DNA of 64,000 nt, taken from Pseudopyrenochaeta lycopersici. Its lineage: Eukaryota; Ascomycota; Dothideomycetes; Pleosporales; Pseudopyrenochaetaceae. Positions 33,251 through 44,702 of this stretch are shown piece by piece. Every line of letters begins with the position of its first letter. Within the stretch, counting starts at the first letter, position 1. The stretch covers positions 1,798,001 through 1,862,000 of the forward strand of contig NHZP01000003.1 of NCBI GenBank assembly GCA_003313425.1, read 5' to 3'. The notes under the pieces were generated by a model that did not search any database, was not told where the DNA came from, and saw nothing but the letters and a program-made list of their open reading frames with translations. Both the position numbers and the translations under genes were made by a program.

Positions 33251-34222
33251 ATCTATTGTATGCTGTCAATAGTGAAGGTAGTAGAAGGGTAATGAAGACA
33301 TACTGATAACTTTAAGCTGATGAGAACAGAGCCAGGCTTAATTGACTTTCGAGTATCAGAAGAACATCTGGCTATTGCTGGCTTCTTGTGCGCCATTCGG
33401 AGCTAGGCAACAATGATTGGAGGTAGTTGAAGATGATTAGGATTGAAGTTCAATTGTGCAAGCTACACTAGTTGTGGAAACTCTCGAATATGTAATACGC
33501 ATGTAAGTCTCCTACTTTTGCGATCGAGCGACAACTCTATTCTGACTTCACTCACTGAGGTGAAAGTGGCTCTCGATCCCACAAACCCAGGCACCAAAAC
33601 AAACGCTCAGAAGACCAAAAAGTGGCATCGACTTCACCAACTTTATCAAATTGATATAATCCCTAGAAACTTGCTTAATCAAATATACATGGTATTAAGT
33701 TCCACAGCTTCCTATCGAACAAACAATACCCACAGTCGTTTGGGTGGGCGCCTGGCACCGTCGAAAGACATCCTTATATTGGGCTGAATCGCCAGGGGGC
33801 CTCGGGTGTTCGATCCCGGGGTCGGTCAGCACGGCTGGGGGTGGGGTTTGTCCGATACTTTTTGGGCTCTTATTTTGCTCTTTATGTCATTCACCTACGA
33901 GTCCTTATAATACGCATACGAACATCAGTGCTGGTTCGATCCACACTCCTGAAATTGGAGACACTAATGCAATAGTGAGTGCACCAGGAGCATATTTTTG
34001 CTGGAAGTGAATGGAGTAGCGAAAGGAGCGATATGTGGGCATGAAGTTTTGATTGGGACTTAATCGAAGCTCGGCGGCACGCTTCAAGGCCACCCTGTCA
34101 CCCAAACCGTCCAAGTGAGTCTTGGAAGATCAAAGCGCAAATCATATAAAATCAATAGCACGTGAATAAAAGCTTCCATTGGCGATACTTTTATTCTTTA
34201 ACGCTTGAACAGGTCTTGCAGA
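33251..34222. other. Intergenic, no supported gene
   Basis: AT-rich sequence between the kinase pseudogene and the 3' end of the PPCDC gene. A frame at 33443-33787 has no recognisable features. TTCGATC strings at about 33809 and 33936 lack the rest of a tRNA. Confidence 0.5.
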
Positions 34223-35023
34223 TCAACGGCGAGCTTCAGCACACAACCCCAATCTTTCTTCAATAATCCCCACCATCTCTCTCCAATCTTTCATTGCACC
34301 ACCACCAATATCCCCGCATGCAAGCTCTTTCTCCATCGGCTGCAGAACCTCGAACCATCCCCCATTCTTCACACCCCACTCTTCTTCTAATACAGCCACC
34401 TGCTTCTTTGTGATTGGCTGGAACCACATCGCCGTGTTCATACTCGGTGCGACCAGTATTCTTTTCTTGCGGATTCCCTGCTCATCTTGCGGCCACTGTA
34501 CGCCCGGTATATCTCTTACAGGATCGATCAAGCCCGTTGTATCCCATGCACGGACTACAGAGAGAAGCAGGTTATCCGACCAGCCTTGAGTGATTTTCGC
34601 AAGCTCGTTTGCACTAAGAGGAGCGATAACCATCATGTCTGCCCACCGACGAAGCTCAATGTGTAATATCTTATTGCCTCGTACCCATGGCTCTCTCCAC
34701 TCATCCTCATCAAAGTATATGCCATCCACGTTTGGTAGCGCTTCGATGTCATCTATAGAAGGCTGTTCATCACTCTGACCCTGCAGAAAGTTCGCTGCAG
34801 ATGCTGTGAAAATGATTCGTATTCTGATTTTTTCATGTTTTGCAAGCGCATTGATGATGTTAGGGATCTTAATTGTTGCGACGGAGCCGGATGCGCAGAG
34901 GAGGATGTGAATCCTATCATCGCGGTGGTCGAAGTTGAAAGGATCTTGTTTTTGTGGTTCCCGATGTTGGTGCTGCATTGGTTTCAGATTCAGAGGCTTT
35001 AGGTCGCGGATCTCGGCGGTCAT
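34223..35023 (-). CDS. Phosphopantothenoylcysteine decarboxylase / Hal3-type flavoprotein
   Basis: A single exon of 266 residues starts at the ATG at 35023. The flavoprotein fold is clear: ILLCASGSVATIKIP (residues 40-54), the active-site His121 in ILHIELRRWAD, VIAPLSANELAKI, the substrate-clamp PSMNTAMW (193-200) and the cysteine Cys236 in ACGDIGGGAM. PPCDC decarboxylates 4'-phosphopantothenoylcysteine with FMN in coenzyme A synthesis. Yeast relatives Cab3, Sis2/Hal3 and Vhs3 share the fold, form a heterotrimer and also inhibit the phosphatase Ppz1. Here both the His and the Cys are present in one polypeptide, so it can be a full enzyme. There is no long acidic tail of the Hal3 type, which favours a simple PPCDC role. 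Confidence 0.93.
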   Translation of the reverse strand: MTAEIRDLKPLNLKPMQHQHREPQKQDPFNFDHRDDRIHILLCASGSVATIKIPNIINALAKHEKIRIRIIFTASAANFLQGQSDEQPSIDDIEALPNVDGIYFDEDEWREPWVRGNKILHIELRRWADMMVIAPLSANELAKITQGWSDNLLLSVVRAWDTTGLIDPVRDIPGVQWPQDEQGIRKKRILVAPSMNTAMWFQPITKKQVAVLEEEWGVKNGGWFEVLQPMEKELACGDIGGGAMKDWREMVGIIEERLGLCAEARR

Positions 35024-38000
35024 GTTTGTTGTGTTCTGTTGTCAGTGATCGGGAGATTATTAGTTGATGAGCGATGACGTCTTTAGTACTGGAGACGTCT
35101 GATTTCCCACATGGATGAGTATTATTAATGCGCATGGGGCGCAAGACTGGATCTCGCTAGATGCATGGTGCATTTTCAATCAGATCTCGCTTATCGATCA
35201 GCTCACGTGATGCATGAAGCCTAAGCCTCATTTCGAACGCTTGACAGGCGCTCTCCTCAACATCTCCATTGCCTGGCACGCGGTGTTTGGTCTTAAAGAA
35301 CTAGTTAAACCATTATAATCTGTGAATACCAGATCAAGACCACTATCCCCGCATTGCTCTACATTTCTTCTTCCGCTTGCATCGTCTAATGCCAACTGGC
35401 TCTTTTAACCATGGGCCTTTATGTTGCATCAAATTAATACCATATACGGGTTGTATGTTGCAAATTGTATTAAGTTTTGAATTTTCGAGCGTATTCCTGC
35501 TATTTACACCTCACTCTCGCCTGACAGCCGCCCAAACGTCACAGCTAGCTGCATCTGTTGTCATACCTATCATAGCGTGCAAACGGCAATCCTAAATGTC
35601 GCTTGATCAAAATTCCCCAAAGTCCTGGGTATTTAAGTATATCATATATATAGCATAGCTTTGTCCAGCTCTCTCAGAACGAACACGGACAATCTTAGGC
35701 CAAAGAGAGTGGGTAGATTGATATCAGCAAACAGGGATGAGCTCTTCCGGATTATATTAGTCAAAGGAAACATCCGTGATACATTCTTTCTGAACAGCCC
35801 TGGCTGCAAATCCCCGCTTGTCAGTGTATGGGCCAAGAACGATGAAAATGAATCATTGCCGCGATCCACCCACAGCCGTTCACAAAAGACACTAGTCCCG
35901 AGTGCACAACGTATCACCTCCACTTTTCCTTAATACTGGCATCACATTCATCATCTTTTAACCTTTTCCATAGAATTTAGAATACCGTTACATTTCTTGA
36001 GGTCGTTTAAATTGAACTCAAGCATACGTTTTGGTCGCCACTCATACGACATATTTTTGATATTCACTGCATTTACTACGAGAACCCATCATTGAAATCC
36101 GTTGACCTTCTTACAAGACTCATTGCTCATATATGTTCGTATGAGTAGCTTTTCTCTTGCCAAACTGTAGCCTGCCACAAAGAAGACAGTCCAGTGCATT
36201 CCGTTCAACTTCGTGTGACCGCCATCAAATGTTCGATCGGATGTTTGTGAAGAAGTAGAGTAATTTCGAACTCATGGAATATTGACTACATTGATTTGAA
36301 AACTCTTCTACCCAGATGCAAAGGTATTGTAAGAGAGAATGAGGGTTGATCCATGTCTGTCCGCATTAGGGCATGGCTATATTACTGCAGTCAGTGCGTT
36401 ACCCAGGTCGAGCGAGAACTGATGTAGTCATATTTTGGTAGTATCGAGCCAGTGTAGTATAACAAATAATCAGCACCATCCTATGGGCCTCGTAGTGGCA
36501 CATATTTACCTCAATCATGGACTAGTGCAAAGATGTAACATTTGACAAGCCCTGTGGACGACGATGATGAACTTGCGGATGTGCTCATGTCAAGCAAAAA
36601 CAAAATTCATAGAAAATAATCCGAGTTTGCTCTTTGGCTGTAGCTGCATCACATGCTCTCCGGCGTCGGCCATGTTTCAAATTTTACGTTGTGCTTTGAG
36701 ACCTGATTCCAGCAAATCCCTGCTGTTCATATGCATCTTGATGTCGTTACGCTCGTTCCATCAACACCCGCCGCCATACGTTTTTAGCACAAGACGCCTT
36801 CAAGGGCTGGTCCGCTCAACTGTACACATGCCGACCCCGAACTGTGTTCTCGCGACCCTGTTCTCTTATGAACGACTATGGTCCAGACGACGTGCAGGCT
36901 GGGATCGAAGGCATCAAGCTTGAGCAGACCACGGAACAGAGTCAGCTCGTTGAGATGCTGGATGCACAGCACAACAAAGCGACCTTTGTGCAAGGCCTTG
37001 TTAGTGAGGGGAAAATTAAGCTCCTTTATGACCTTGTACGCATGTACTGAGTGGATGTACCCTCGATTTTGCTTCCACCGTATCAATCGAAGGGACGAGA
37101 ATATACACTTCACCCTGTTTGTAGAAAAGGAGGAGTGTTTCTGATTGTGCTAAATGCCCTCAGATTTCGAAGTCTCTGAGGATGGAGCACGACGGCACGT
37201 CGGTACTGGTTCGAGCTTGGTTTACCGGACATGACAGCGCCCTCGTATATCGAAGCGCAAGCACAAGCGAAACCAGGAAATCTTTGCAAGACCTAGCGCC
37301 GACCGCCGTTGAGGATCCGAGAGCAATGCATAAAGCTTGTTCGAGTGTACACAAAGATGACTATGCCAGCCACATTCACAAATATCCCATAGGTAGTGTT
37401 GTATGGCCTTGCGCCTTTCCTTCTAGTAAGACACTTGCCAAACCGGAATTCACAGCGACACTGTTGCGTTTCGCAAACTGGACCAGGCACGAAACATCAT
37501 GATAAGTAAGAACTCAACGTCGGCTTATATTTCAACATTAGTACAGGCAATGAATGTAGCAATTGACATTGGCAATTTGTTCTTGAAAATTACCAAGTAA
37601 GTAGAAAGATAAAAGGGCATGGTGATGAAGACTTGTAGATAACGACTGTCCAACTAACCCTTTTGACTTTATTCTTACATTACAGTCTCAATTCAGGACT
37701 TACATGTAACTCCAATGTCTCAATCTCTATTAAGAGCGTATACAAATATGCCCGTGTCAACAGGAACAATACGGCGTGAATGCTATGAGATGTAATGGGA
37801 CCGTGAGTATTGGCTTGCTTTGGCTAAGATGTAGCAAGGCTTTCAGGAGTTTCAACCTTCGCCGCGACCGGGCTTATCATTCCTCAAGCATCCGGACAAT
37901 GACATGGTTTCTGTCTCAAGCATTCGGCAATGCGTAACATGCATTCATGTGTGTTTGGAATTATCTGTAGTGCAGAGCGAAAGGGACGGCGATGACAGCA

Positions 38001-41000
38001 ATATGCCCATCTGGGTTTTATGACCGCAGTATTCTAGGCGTCACTGCAACGTGCGACACCGAGCATTGTCCAGAAAGGTCCAACTGTAATTGTCGCCCGG
38101 TAGTGTCCTGAGACTCTGAAGCGTATGGAGGTGCAATGCATGGTTGCAAAGAATATCTGCGGCTCTTGGCATCGTCTCTTGCTGAGTGAAATCTTGTCGC
38201 CTAGAGCAGTTGTTGTCGTTGCTGCTGCAGAGGCGGCGGGGGTTGTGTGCGTGAATGCTTGCATAAGTTAAACGTGCCCAAAGCTTCCATATTGCTATAG
38301 GGGTACTGGCTCGAAACTTTCCGCACAATGGTGGGCTGCACTGTCGTGCTAGGGTCGTGTATGCACTCTTTTGCCTGCTGCAGCGATGAACATCGACTCC
38401 ACGCGAGCTGTGGGCGCCACTATTCCAGCTTGTGATGGCTCATTATGACTCTGATGCGGATGCGGATGCGGATGCGAATGCTCAAGCCTGCTATCACCAT
38501 CATGCTGCTCTTCCGCAAACGCCCAAACAGTTGCAACACCACCACATTCCCATCCATTACTACAACAATCGTCAGGTACATTTATTGGAAACCGACCACC
38601 TCCCCTGTCATCCACATAGCTGCACACCGGGTTGTTGCGTCTGGAGATGACGACGATGTGGAGAAACAGAAGAGGATGTCTCGGGAGTTTGTTCACCTAC
38701 AGACGGTGAAGGGATACTGTGGACCCTGCGAGACCATGCACAGGTAAGCAGGACTCTATTTCCCTATTGATTTGCAAATGCAGACGCCATACGGCATGAT
38801 GAAGCCATTGAGCTCGACCGACATCCACCGCATACCGTACATTACCCGAAGAACATGCCACAGCCAGAGACCCTGCTTTTGTTGCACTTCACATTGCTTC
38901 CTCAACACTTACGCGACATTAAAGACCACGGCAGAAACTCGGAGACAAAGGCATTGCGGAAAGCCGGAAGGATGATCCCGAGTCCACGCCTCCTGAGTCA
39001 GGCATTTAAACAATTCTCATTCTTCAACATCATGTACACGGTCATGATAGATGTCGTTGAGAACGCCTCTCGTTCGCCACTTTTTGCATGGCTGCAACAT
39101 GTAATGTGCGATCTCCCGATCCTTCAAGCCACCGCGTTCGAGACTCATTGCCGATTTTCGCCGTGAAGCCGCCTCATGCTGGTTGACGATAACCGCCTCT
39201 TGGGGCACGAGCCATAACTATCCAGCCTCTGTCACCTGCCTTAAGCGTGAGCTTAGTGTTTACAAAGAGTGCGGATCCTGAACTCGTGACCTGTCAAGAT
39301 CGTAAGATCTGGATCAATATGTTCCTATCTTATCTTTTCGACACTGGCCGTCTCACCGACATTTCTGAGTCGAGCGAACTGCGCTGCGGCCCCACTCAAG
39401 AGACCAGCGGTTCTCGAGGAACACCATAACGGGAGGCAATATGGGTGGAGATAAAGGGGACATTCGAAAATTTAGGAAAACGAGATGCGCTCAATATCGG
39501 CGTAGTGCGCACACGGCAGCCGGCAGCCCCTGTCAAAACATGCTGCAAATGAGACGCATGTCCCCGGGGCATTCGTTTCGGAAGGTCACGCTCATGGACG
39601 CCGTGTCAAAAGCCAATGCTTTCGGGGCATGGAAAAATAAGCCAACCTGTCAAACACGCGACGGCGGCTGCAGCAGTGCTGAGAAGCACCTAGTAAAAAG
39701 GTTTTCGCTGCGAACATTGACAAGAACGCCAGCACACTAGATTCTGCAAATAGGCCTCGTGGGTGGCACGCTGGGTGACACGAGCGCGCCGAGCAGAAGC
39801 ACCGTCGTTCACGCCAGCGGCCGCTAGGCAAAAGGAATCGGATGCCACGTGTTGAAACCCCTGGTAGAGACGGCATTATCTTTACCCAGCTTCACATGAC
39901 TCGGTGGAGCAGCACAGCGTGGTTTTGCCGTAAGCGCCAACGATGCTCGCCTTATGTAGTCGTGATGGGGTTCTGTCAGGAATGTAGCCTGATCATACCT
40001 TTTCGTGCGCCTGGAGCGGCCGAAGCATCATCTTTGAGATGACCTAAAGCGCCGTGCGCCGGTGCTCGCATTGGACGGCAACTGCCTGCCGCAACTAGGG
40101 ACCTCTGGCAAGCTGTTCGGCATCGTGTCCAAAACGCCGAAGTTCTGGAAGGCTAATGGGCGAGCAGGAGTGGAAATACGTGATCCGCGCCTTGGAGCGT
40201 TCACCACTTCCATCATTCCGCTGAGCTTGGCGAATACGAGGTTTGTTATTCCGCTGGCGGATGCCGCGCTCGACACGAATTTCTTACTTGAGATTCAAGT
40301 GGGCGGGAGAGATACATCGCATCCTCTAGGGCCCCCGCCAAACAAATCCGGGAAGGCGTGATGATGTGAGTTTCGATGGAGGCAGTATTCCATCCTTCTC
40401 ATCGGTGGCTTAGAATCCCTTGTTCATAGACCGTGCCAATTGGCGAAAGGGGTGTAATATCCCGGGCCCTGAAACACAAGCGTGGTTGCTTCTTCCTCAG
40501 CTGTCGCACGTGCCCTACACGCTCGGAGATTTCAACCCTCTGCAGGGCGGAAGATGTCCCAGAGTGATAGGGATCGTATTCTAGTCGTCACCCTCTAAGC
40601 GAGAGCGAGCTTGGGCTGTTATTGACCGCACACCGTTCCATCCTCCACCGTGCTGATCGGTGGCCACTTGCTCCTAAATTACTCCTAATGATGTTGCGAC
40701 TCGCGAGAGATAAATTGAACGCGATGCCGAAAAATGACTAGGATGAACATGCGGGATGGCTTGGGGGGTTCAGCGCAGTGAAAATACGCAGTGCAAGTCA
40801 CAGCCAAGCAGTGCTTGCACGAGTGATGTCTCGCATGAAAGACCAACGACGTCTCGCCTTTGAAGTGGGGTTGCACACGTGGAAGTGCGGCACATTTTGT
40901 ACAGAAACGACACAATCTCCACAAGAAGCATTCCCCGTTTGCATTTCAGGCATCGATCGACTCAGATGCAGATCTGCCGAGGAATGATTTGACATCATGA

Positions 41001-42266
41001 CGGCTGGACCTTCTGATTGCAATGCAAACGTTGTGAGGATTCACAATGGCGACGCTGTTGTTTTGTCAGCGGTCTGAGGTGCATTCTGCCGATCGGAGCA
41101 AGCTGCAGGCTGACCACACAGGTTTGTGTGTGGCCAGAGGCAAGGGTGCAACGTGTAGTCCACGTTCTGGCGGCATCCTTCGCAAAGATCCGCGCCTCTC
41201 AACGTCGTTGGCATGTTCCACGAAATGGAGTGTCATGTTTGGCATTCTTGGTTGAATTGCACAGCACGACCAGTTCGGGCGCCGACTGTGGAATGGTCCA
41301 CGAACGGGTTGCCACGAGACGTTACGCCAAAACGGGGCCTGCCAGTGTTGAGTAAACGGTGATGCATTCGAAACCTGGATGTCGCTGGCGTGTAAGAGGC
41401 TGCGGTGTGAGGGCAACGACGCCTTTCTGTCTTCAGAGCCACTGTTACACGCATCGACGCTCCGAGACGTAGCTGCAGAGGGGAAAGCTGCGTGCATGAT
41501 GCCATGGTGGCGGATGCGTCGCTCAAAGAGAGCACAGGAGCAGCACAGCAGTACGCGTGTCACTGGTGGTACCGCTCTTTTGCGCAGACACAGACATGCA
41601 ACAAAGACATGCTCTTTAAGGGCTTTGTCTCGCGTGGTGGTGCGGCGGCGGAACGAGACATGGTGCCGGGTGGGCACGGAGGACACGATGCTGCTGATGT
41701 AGTGTGGCCATGGTGCTGCACAGTCGGCCCAAGATGATGGAACAGGGTGCAGCGGGCGTCATCCAGCTCTGCTCTCCATGCCCGACTTGCCATAGCCATC
41801 AAGACTGCCATGCTCGACGGCGCGGATGGCACGATCCCCGACAGACGGATGGTCCCTTTTGTGGGTGTGCGGCGCAGGCTTCCGCAGGCCTGACGACGGA
41901 CAGGGGGCGGCAGGCTGAGAGCGACTCCGCTCTGCAGGGATGCCTCGTGGGCGCCGCCATGGCCAAGTGGTTTATTCCCATGAGGGCGTGGAGGTGCATG
42001 CCGCCATGTGTCTCGCACTGCAACCAGGGATGCCGCTGCGGCCTAGTGTCTTTTGTCATCGCCCAGCTCGTTTTTAGCCCTGGGCCGGCGCCATCTAAGC
42101 TGCCTTGGGAGGGCGGTGTGGGCACTGCTTGGGCGGCAGAAGACTCAGTGGTCACGGACCCCAGCGAGAGTAGCAGAGAAGGCCAATCCTGGCTAGGGTA
42201 CCCACACTTCGCCCTTCAGTGAGGTCTGCGACTCGATTCTCCGCGACCATCCTGCCTCCGACGGCG
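35024..42266. other. 7.2-kb stretch without a supported gene
   Basis: No frame here has a recognisable domain or a believable exon chain. The left half (35.1-38 kb) is AT-rich. The right half, especially 39.5-42.2 kb, has a higher GC content and long overlapping frames in several phases, including minus-strand ones at 41066-41686 and 41560-42018, as expected for GC-rich non-coding DNA with few stops. The last part must hold the promoter and leader of the FlbA-like gene. A short hexamer repeat at 38453-38476 is listed separately. Confidence 0.55.
38453..38476 (+). repeat. (GATGCG)4 microsatellite
   Basis: Four perfect tandem copies of GATGCG, followed by one imperfect copy. It lies in the gene-free stretch and codes for nothing supported. 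Confidence 0.8.
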
Positions 42267-44702
42267 ATGCCCTTGACGACTCCATTCCTCCCTCTGACTG
42301 TGCCTGCCTCTGCTGCCTCCACCACGAGCCTCACCCTCCTCGGCGACAGCGAGCCACTCAGCACCCGCGAACATCAGCAACACGCCCCATTTCCCTCAGG
42401 AAGCTTCTCGGCTGCCTCAGACGCTGCTTCCCTCGCTTCCACCACTGGCAAGACCACCACGCCCGCGCCTTCCGCCCGGCCCAGCACCCACAGCAGGCGC
42501 TACACTCTGTCCCGCTTCCCTCTCCTGCGAAAGGGAAGCCGCGAGCTCGCCCGCTCGCCCTCTGCCCACTTCAAAGGCAGCAGCGCCGCGCCCATCGCCC
42601 CCGCCGACTCTCCCGAGTCTCCCTTCCTCGCGACCGGCGCCCCGCGAGCCTCCTCCTCTCTTGCGCGTGGACGTGACCCTTCTCCAGCACGCGCGCCTGC
42701 CGTTGACAGCAACGACACCGACGTCATTACCGAAGAGTTGGAACAGAGCCACCTCCCAGACACGCCGAGCGCACGCAACCCGGACAAGATGCACCAAACC
42801 AGTTCGCGGCTACTGCGCATGACCGACGATGAGCGCCCATATACGAGGGTGAGTCCTTTTCTGCTTCTGAATCTGCTCCACCCACAGTGTCAAAGAGCAG
42901 CTGCCGGCGTTCCGCTGCAATTCGGGATATTCTTGACTTTGCCCGTGATATTTCGTCCAAAACCTCAGGCTACCCACTCCCAAGAATCGAACTGCCCCCT
43001 GTGTCAACAGAACTATGTCGCTGCTGCCATACGGCTCTCTACATGGATAGATCATTGTATAGGACCACGCTTGCCCTGCGTCGTCTACCCCACACCCACC
43101 AAACTTACCCGCGAATGCAAACGAACACCCTCTAGACTGCCTCTGCATTCGCCCATGAATATGTGATGTTTTCTCGAAAAATTATCAATCTTGCTGACTC
43201 ACGTGTACAGGACTTCAAAGACCTCTTCTCCACCCTCATGGTCTCGCTTCCCCTCACGCCCCACCGCGTCCGATTCAGGATGATTGACTTTACCTTTACT
43301 TCAGACGAGGCAATCACGAATCTCGGCTCTCTCAAGTTCTCCCAATCAAATCGCATGCCGGACCCCAAGGATTCGTCACGTGTGGTTACCACAACCACGA
43401 CCACCACTTTCTCCATGGCCAAAGAGATGGCCCGCTCAGTATGCCAGAAATTTCTCGAAGCTAAGTTCATTGAGTCGGTCGAAGGCAAGACAGATTTCAC
43501 CAATAAGAGCTCGGTATGGCAGCTCACGCCGAAGGGCATCCACATCCTGGAGCGTTTCTGCACGCGTAACGGCATCCAGTCTGCCCACGTCAAAGCGGTC
43601 ATCGATTCCAACAGGAACCCTCATCAATTGGTCATTCTCGAGCGCAATACAGAGAATGACAAGCTACATCACGATGAGCAGACCGTTGAGATCATTTTCC
43701 GCCGATTTGTTGGCACCACCGCAAACGAGTCCTTATCAGATGCCGACTCAATCCATGAGTTTTCCAAGTGCGATGTTGGGGTCAAGCTTGTCAAGCATCG
43801 GCCCACAACTAGCCGTCAATACGAATACACCTTCCACGGACGGAATGCCGCCCAGTGGCTGATGGATTGTTCGACAATGGTCGATCCCAGGGAGGCCGTT
43901 GAGGTTGGCTCACTCTTCCTACAGCTCAAGCTTATTGCTCCAGTTGATCCCCGCAACTCGGAGCATACTTTCCAACCTGTGAAGCAGGTCCACTACTACG
44001 TTACCCCCCACGGTGAGCGCGTTGCAGGTTGGACGGTCGAGGATACCTCACCAGTTGGAGACCTCGCGGCAAAGTCAAGAGATGGTGTTGCTCGTGACTC
44101 GAACAGTAACCGCACCAATGTCATCATCCGCAACCCCTCGTGGCGTCTATTGTACCGCGAGTTCCTCAAGGAAACTATGTGTGAGGAGAATCTGTCATTC
44201 TATCTCGAGGTTCAAGAATTCAACAGACAGTACCGTGCAGCGATAGGTGACAAGGGCGAGAACAAAGTAGAGACAATCCGTGAGACCCTCGCTGCTGCTT
44301 ACGGTGAGTTTAACACTACCTAACTTGTGTGCATTTTCTGACGATCATAGGGTTGTACAATGCATTCTTGGCACCAGGCTCACCGAACGAACTCAATATT
44401 GACCATGGTCTCCGTACACAGCTGGCTACTCGTATGACCCGTGCAGTTGGCGATGATGCCGCTATGCTGCAGAGTCTTAACGAAGTCGCATCGCTCTTTG
44501 ACAAGGCACAGAACTCGATCTTCAAATTGATGTCGAGTGTACGTATTCCCATTTCCTACTACTCGACTTCTATCTAACCCTGCTCCAGGACTCCGTACCC
44601 AAGTTCATTAAGCACCCCAAGTACGCGCCGCAGCTCCGAGGCCTCGATGCCGCTGCCGCCTCGGCATACGCTGCTGCAACCCCCTCGGCCTCACGATCAT
44701 AG
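42267..44702 (+). CDS. flbA: FlbA-like regulator of G-protein signalling (DEP-DEP-RGS)
   Basis: Four exons (42267-42848, 43211-44303, 44351-44538, 44589-44702) give 658 residues from the ATG at 42267. The first 190 residues are Ser/Pro/Ala-rich and disordered, ending MTDDERPYTR. Across a 362-nt intron follows DFKDLFSTLMVSLPLTPHRV, the start of the fungal DEP region, with LGSLKFSQSNRMPDP and FSMAKEMARSVCQKFLEAKF. A second DEP-like domain includes GRNAAQWLMDCSTMVDPREA. The RGS domain starts near residue 500 (NPSWRLLYREFLKETMCEEN, LSFYLEVQEF) and ends near FIKHPKY. In Aspergillus nidulans FlbA speeds GTP hydrolysis on the FadA G-alpha subunit, which stops vegetative growth and permits conidiation. 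The same layout is seen in yeast Sst2. The first intron is several times longer than others in the window. Confidence 0.93.

Noticed and set aside
33800..33945. TTCGATC strings that resemble a tRNA T-loop
   Set aside because: The flanking bases cannot form a five-pair stem and no anticodon or D-arm lies at the right distance.
41066..42018. Minus-strand frames of 206 and 152 codons
   Set aside because: They overlap plus-strand frames of similar length in GC-rich DNA and have no motif; few stops are expected there by chance.
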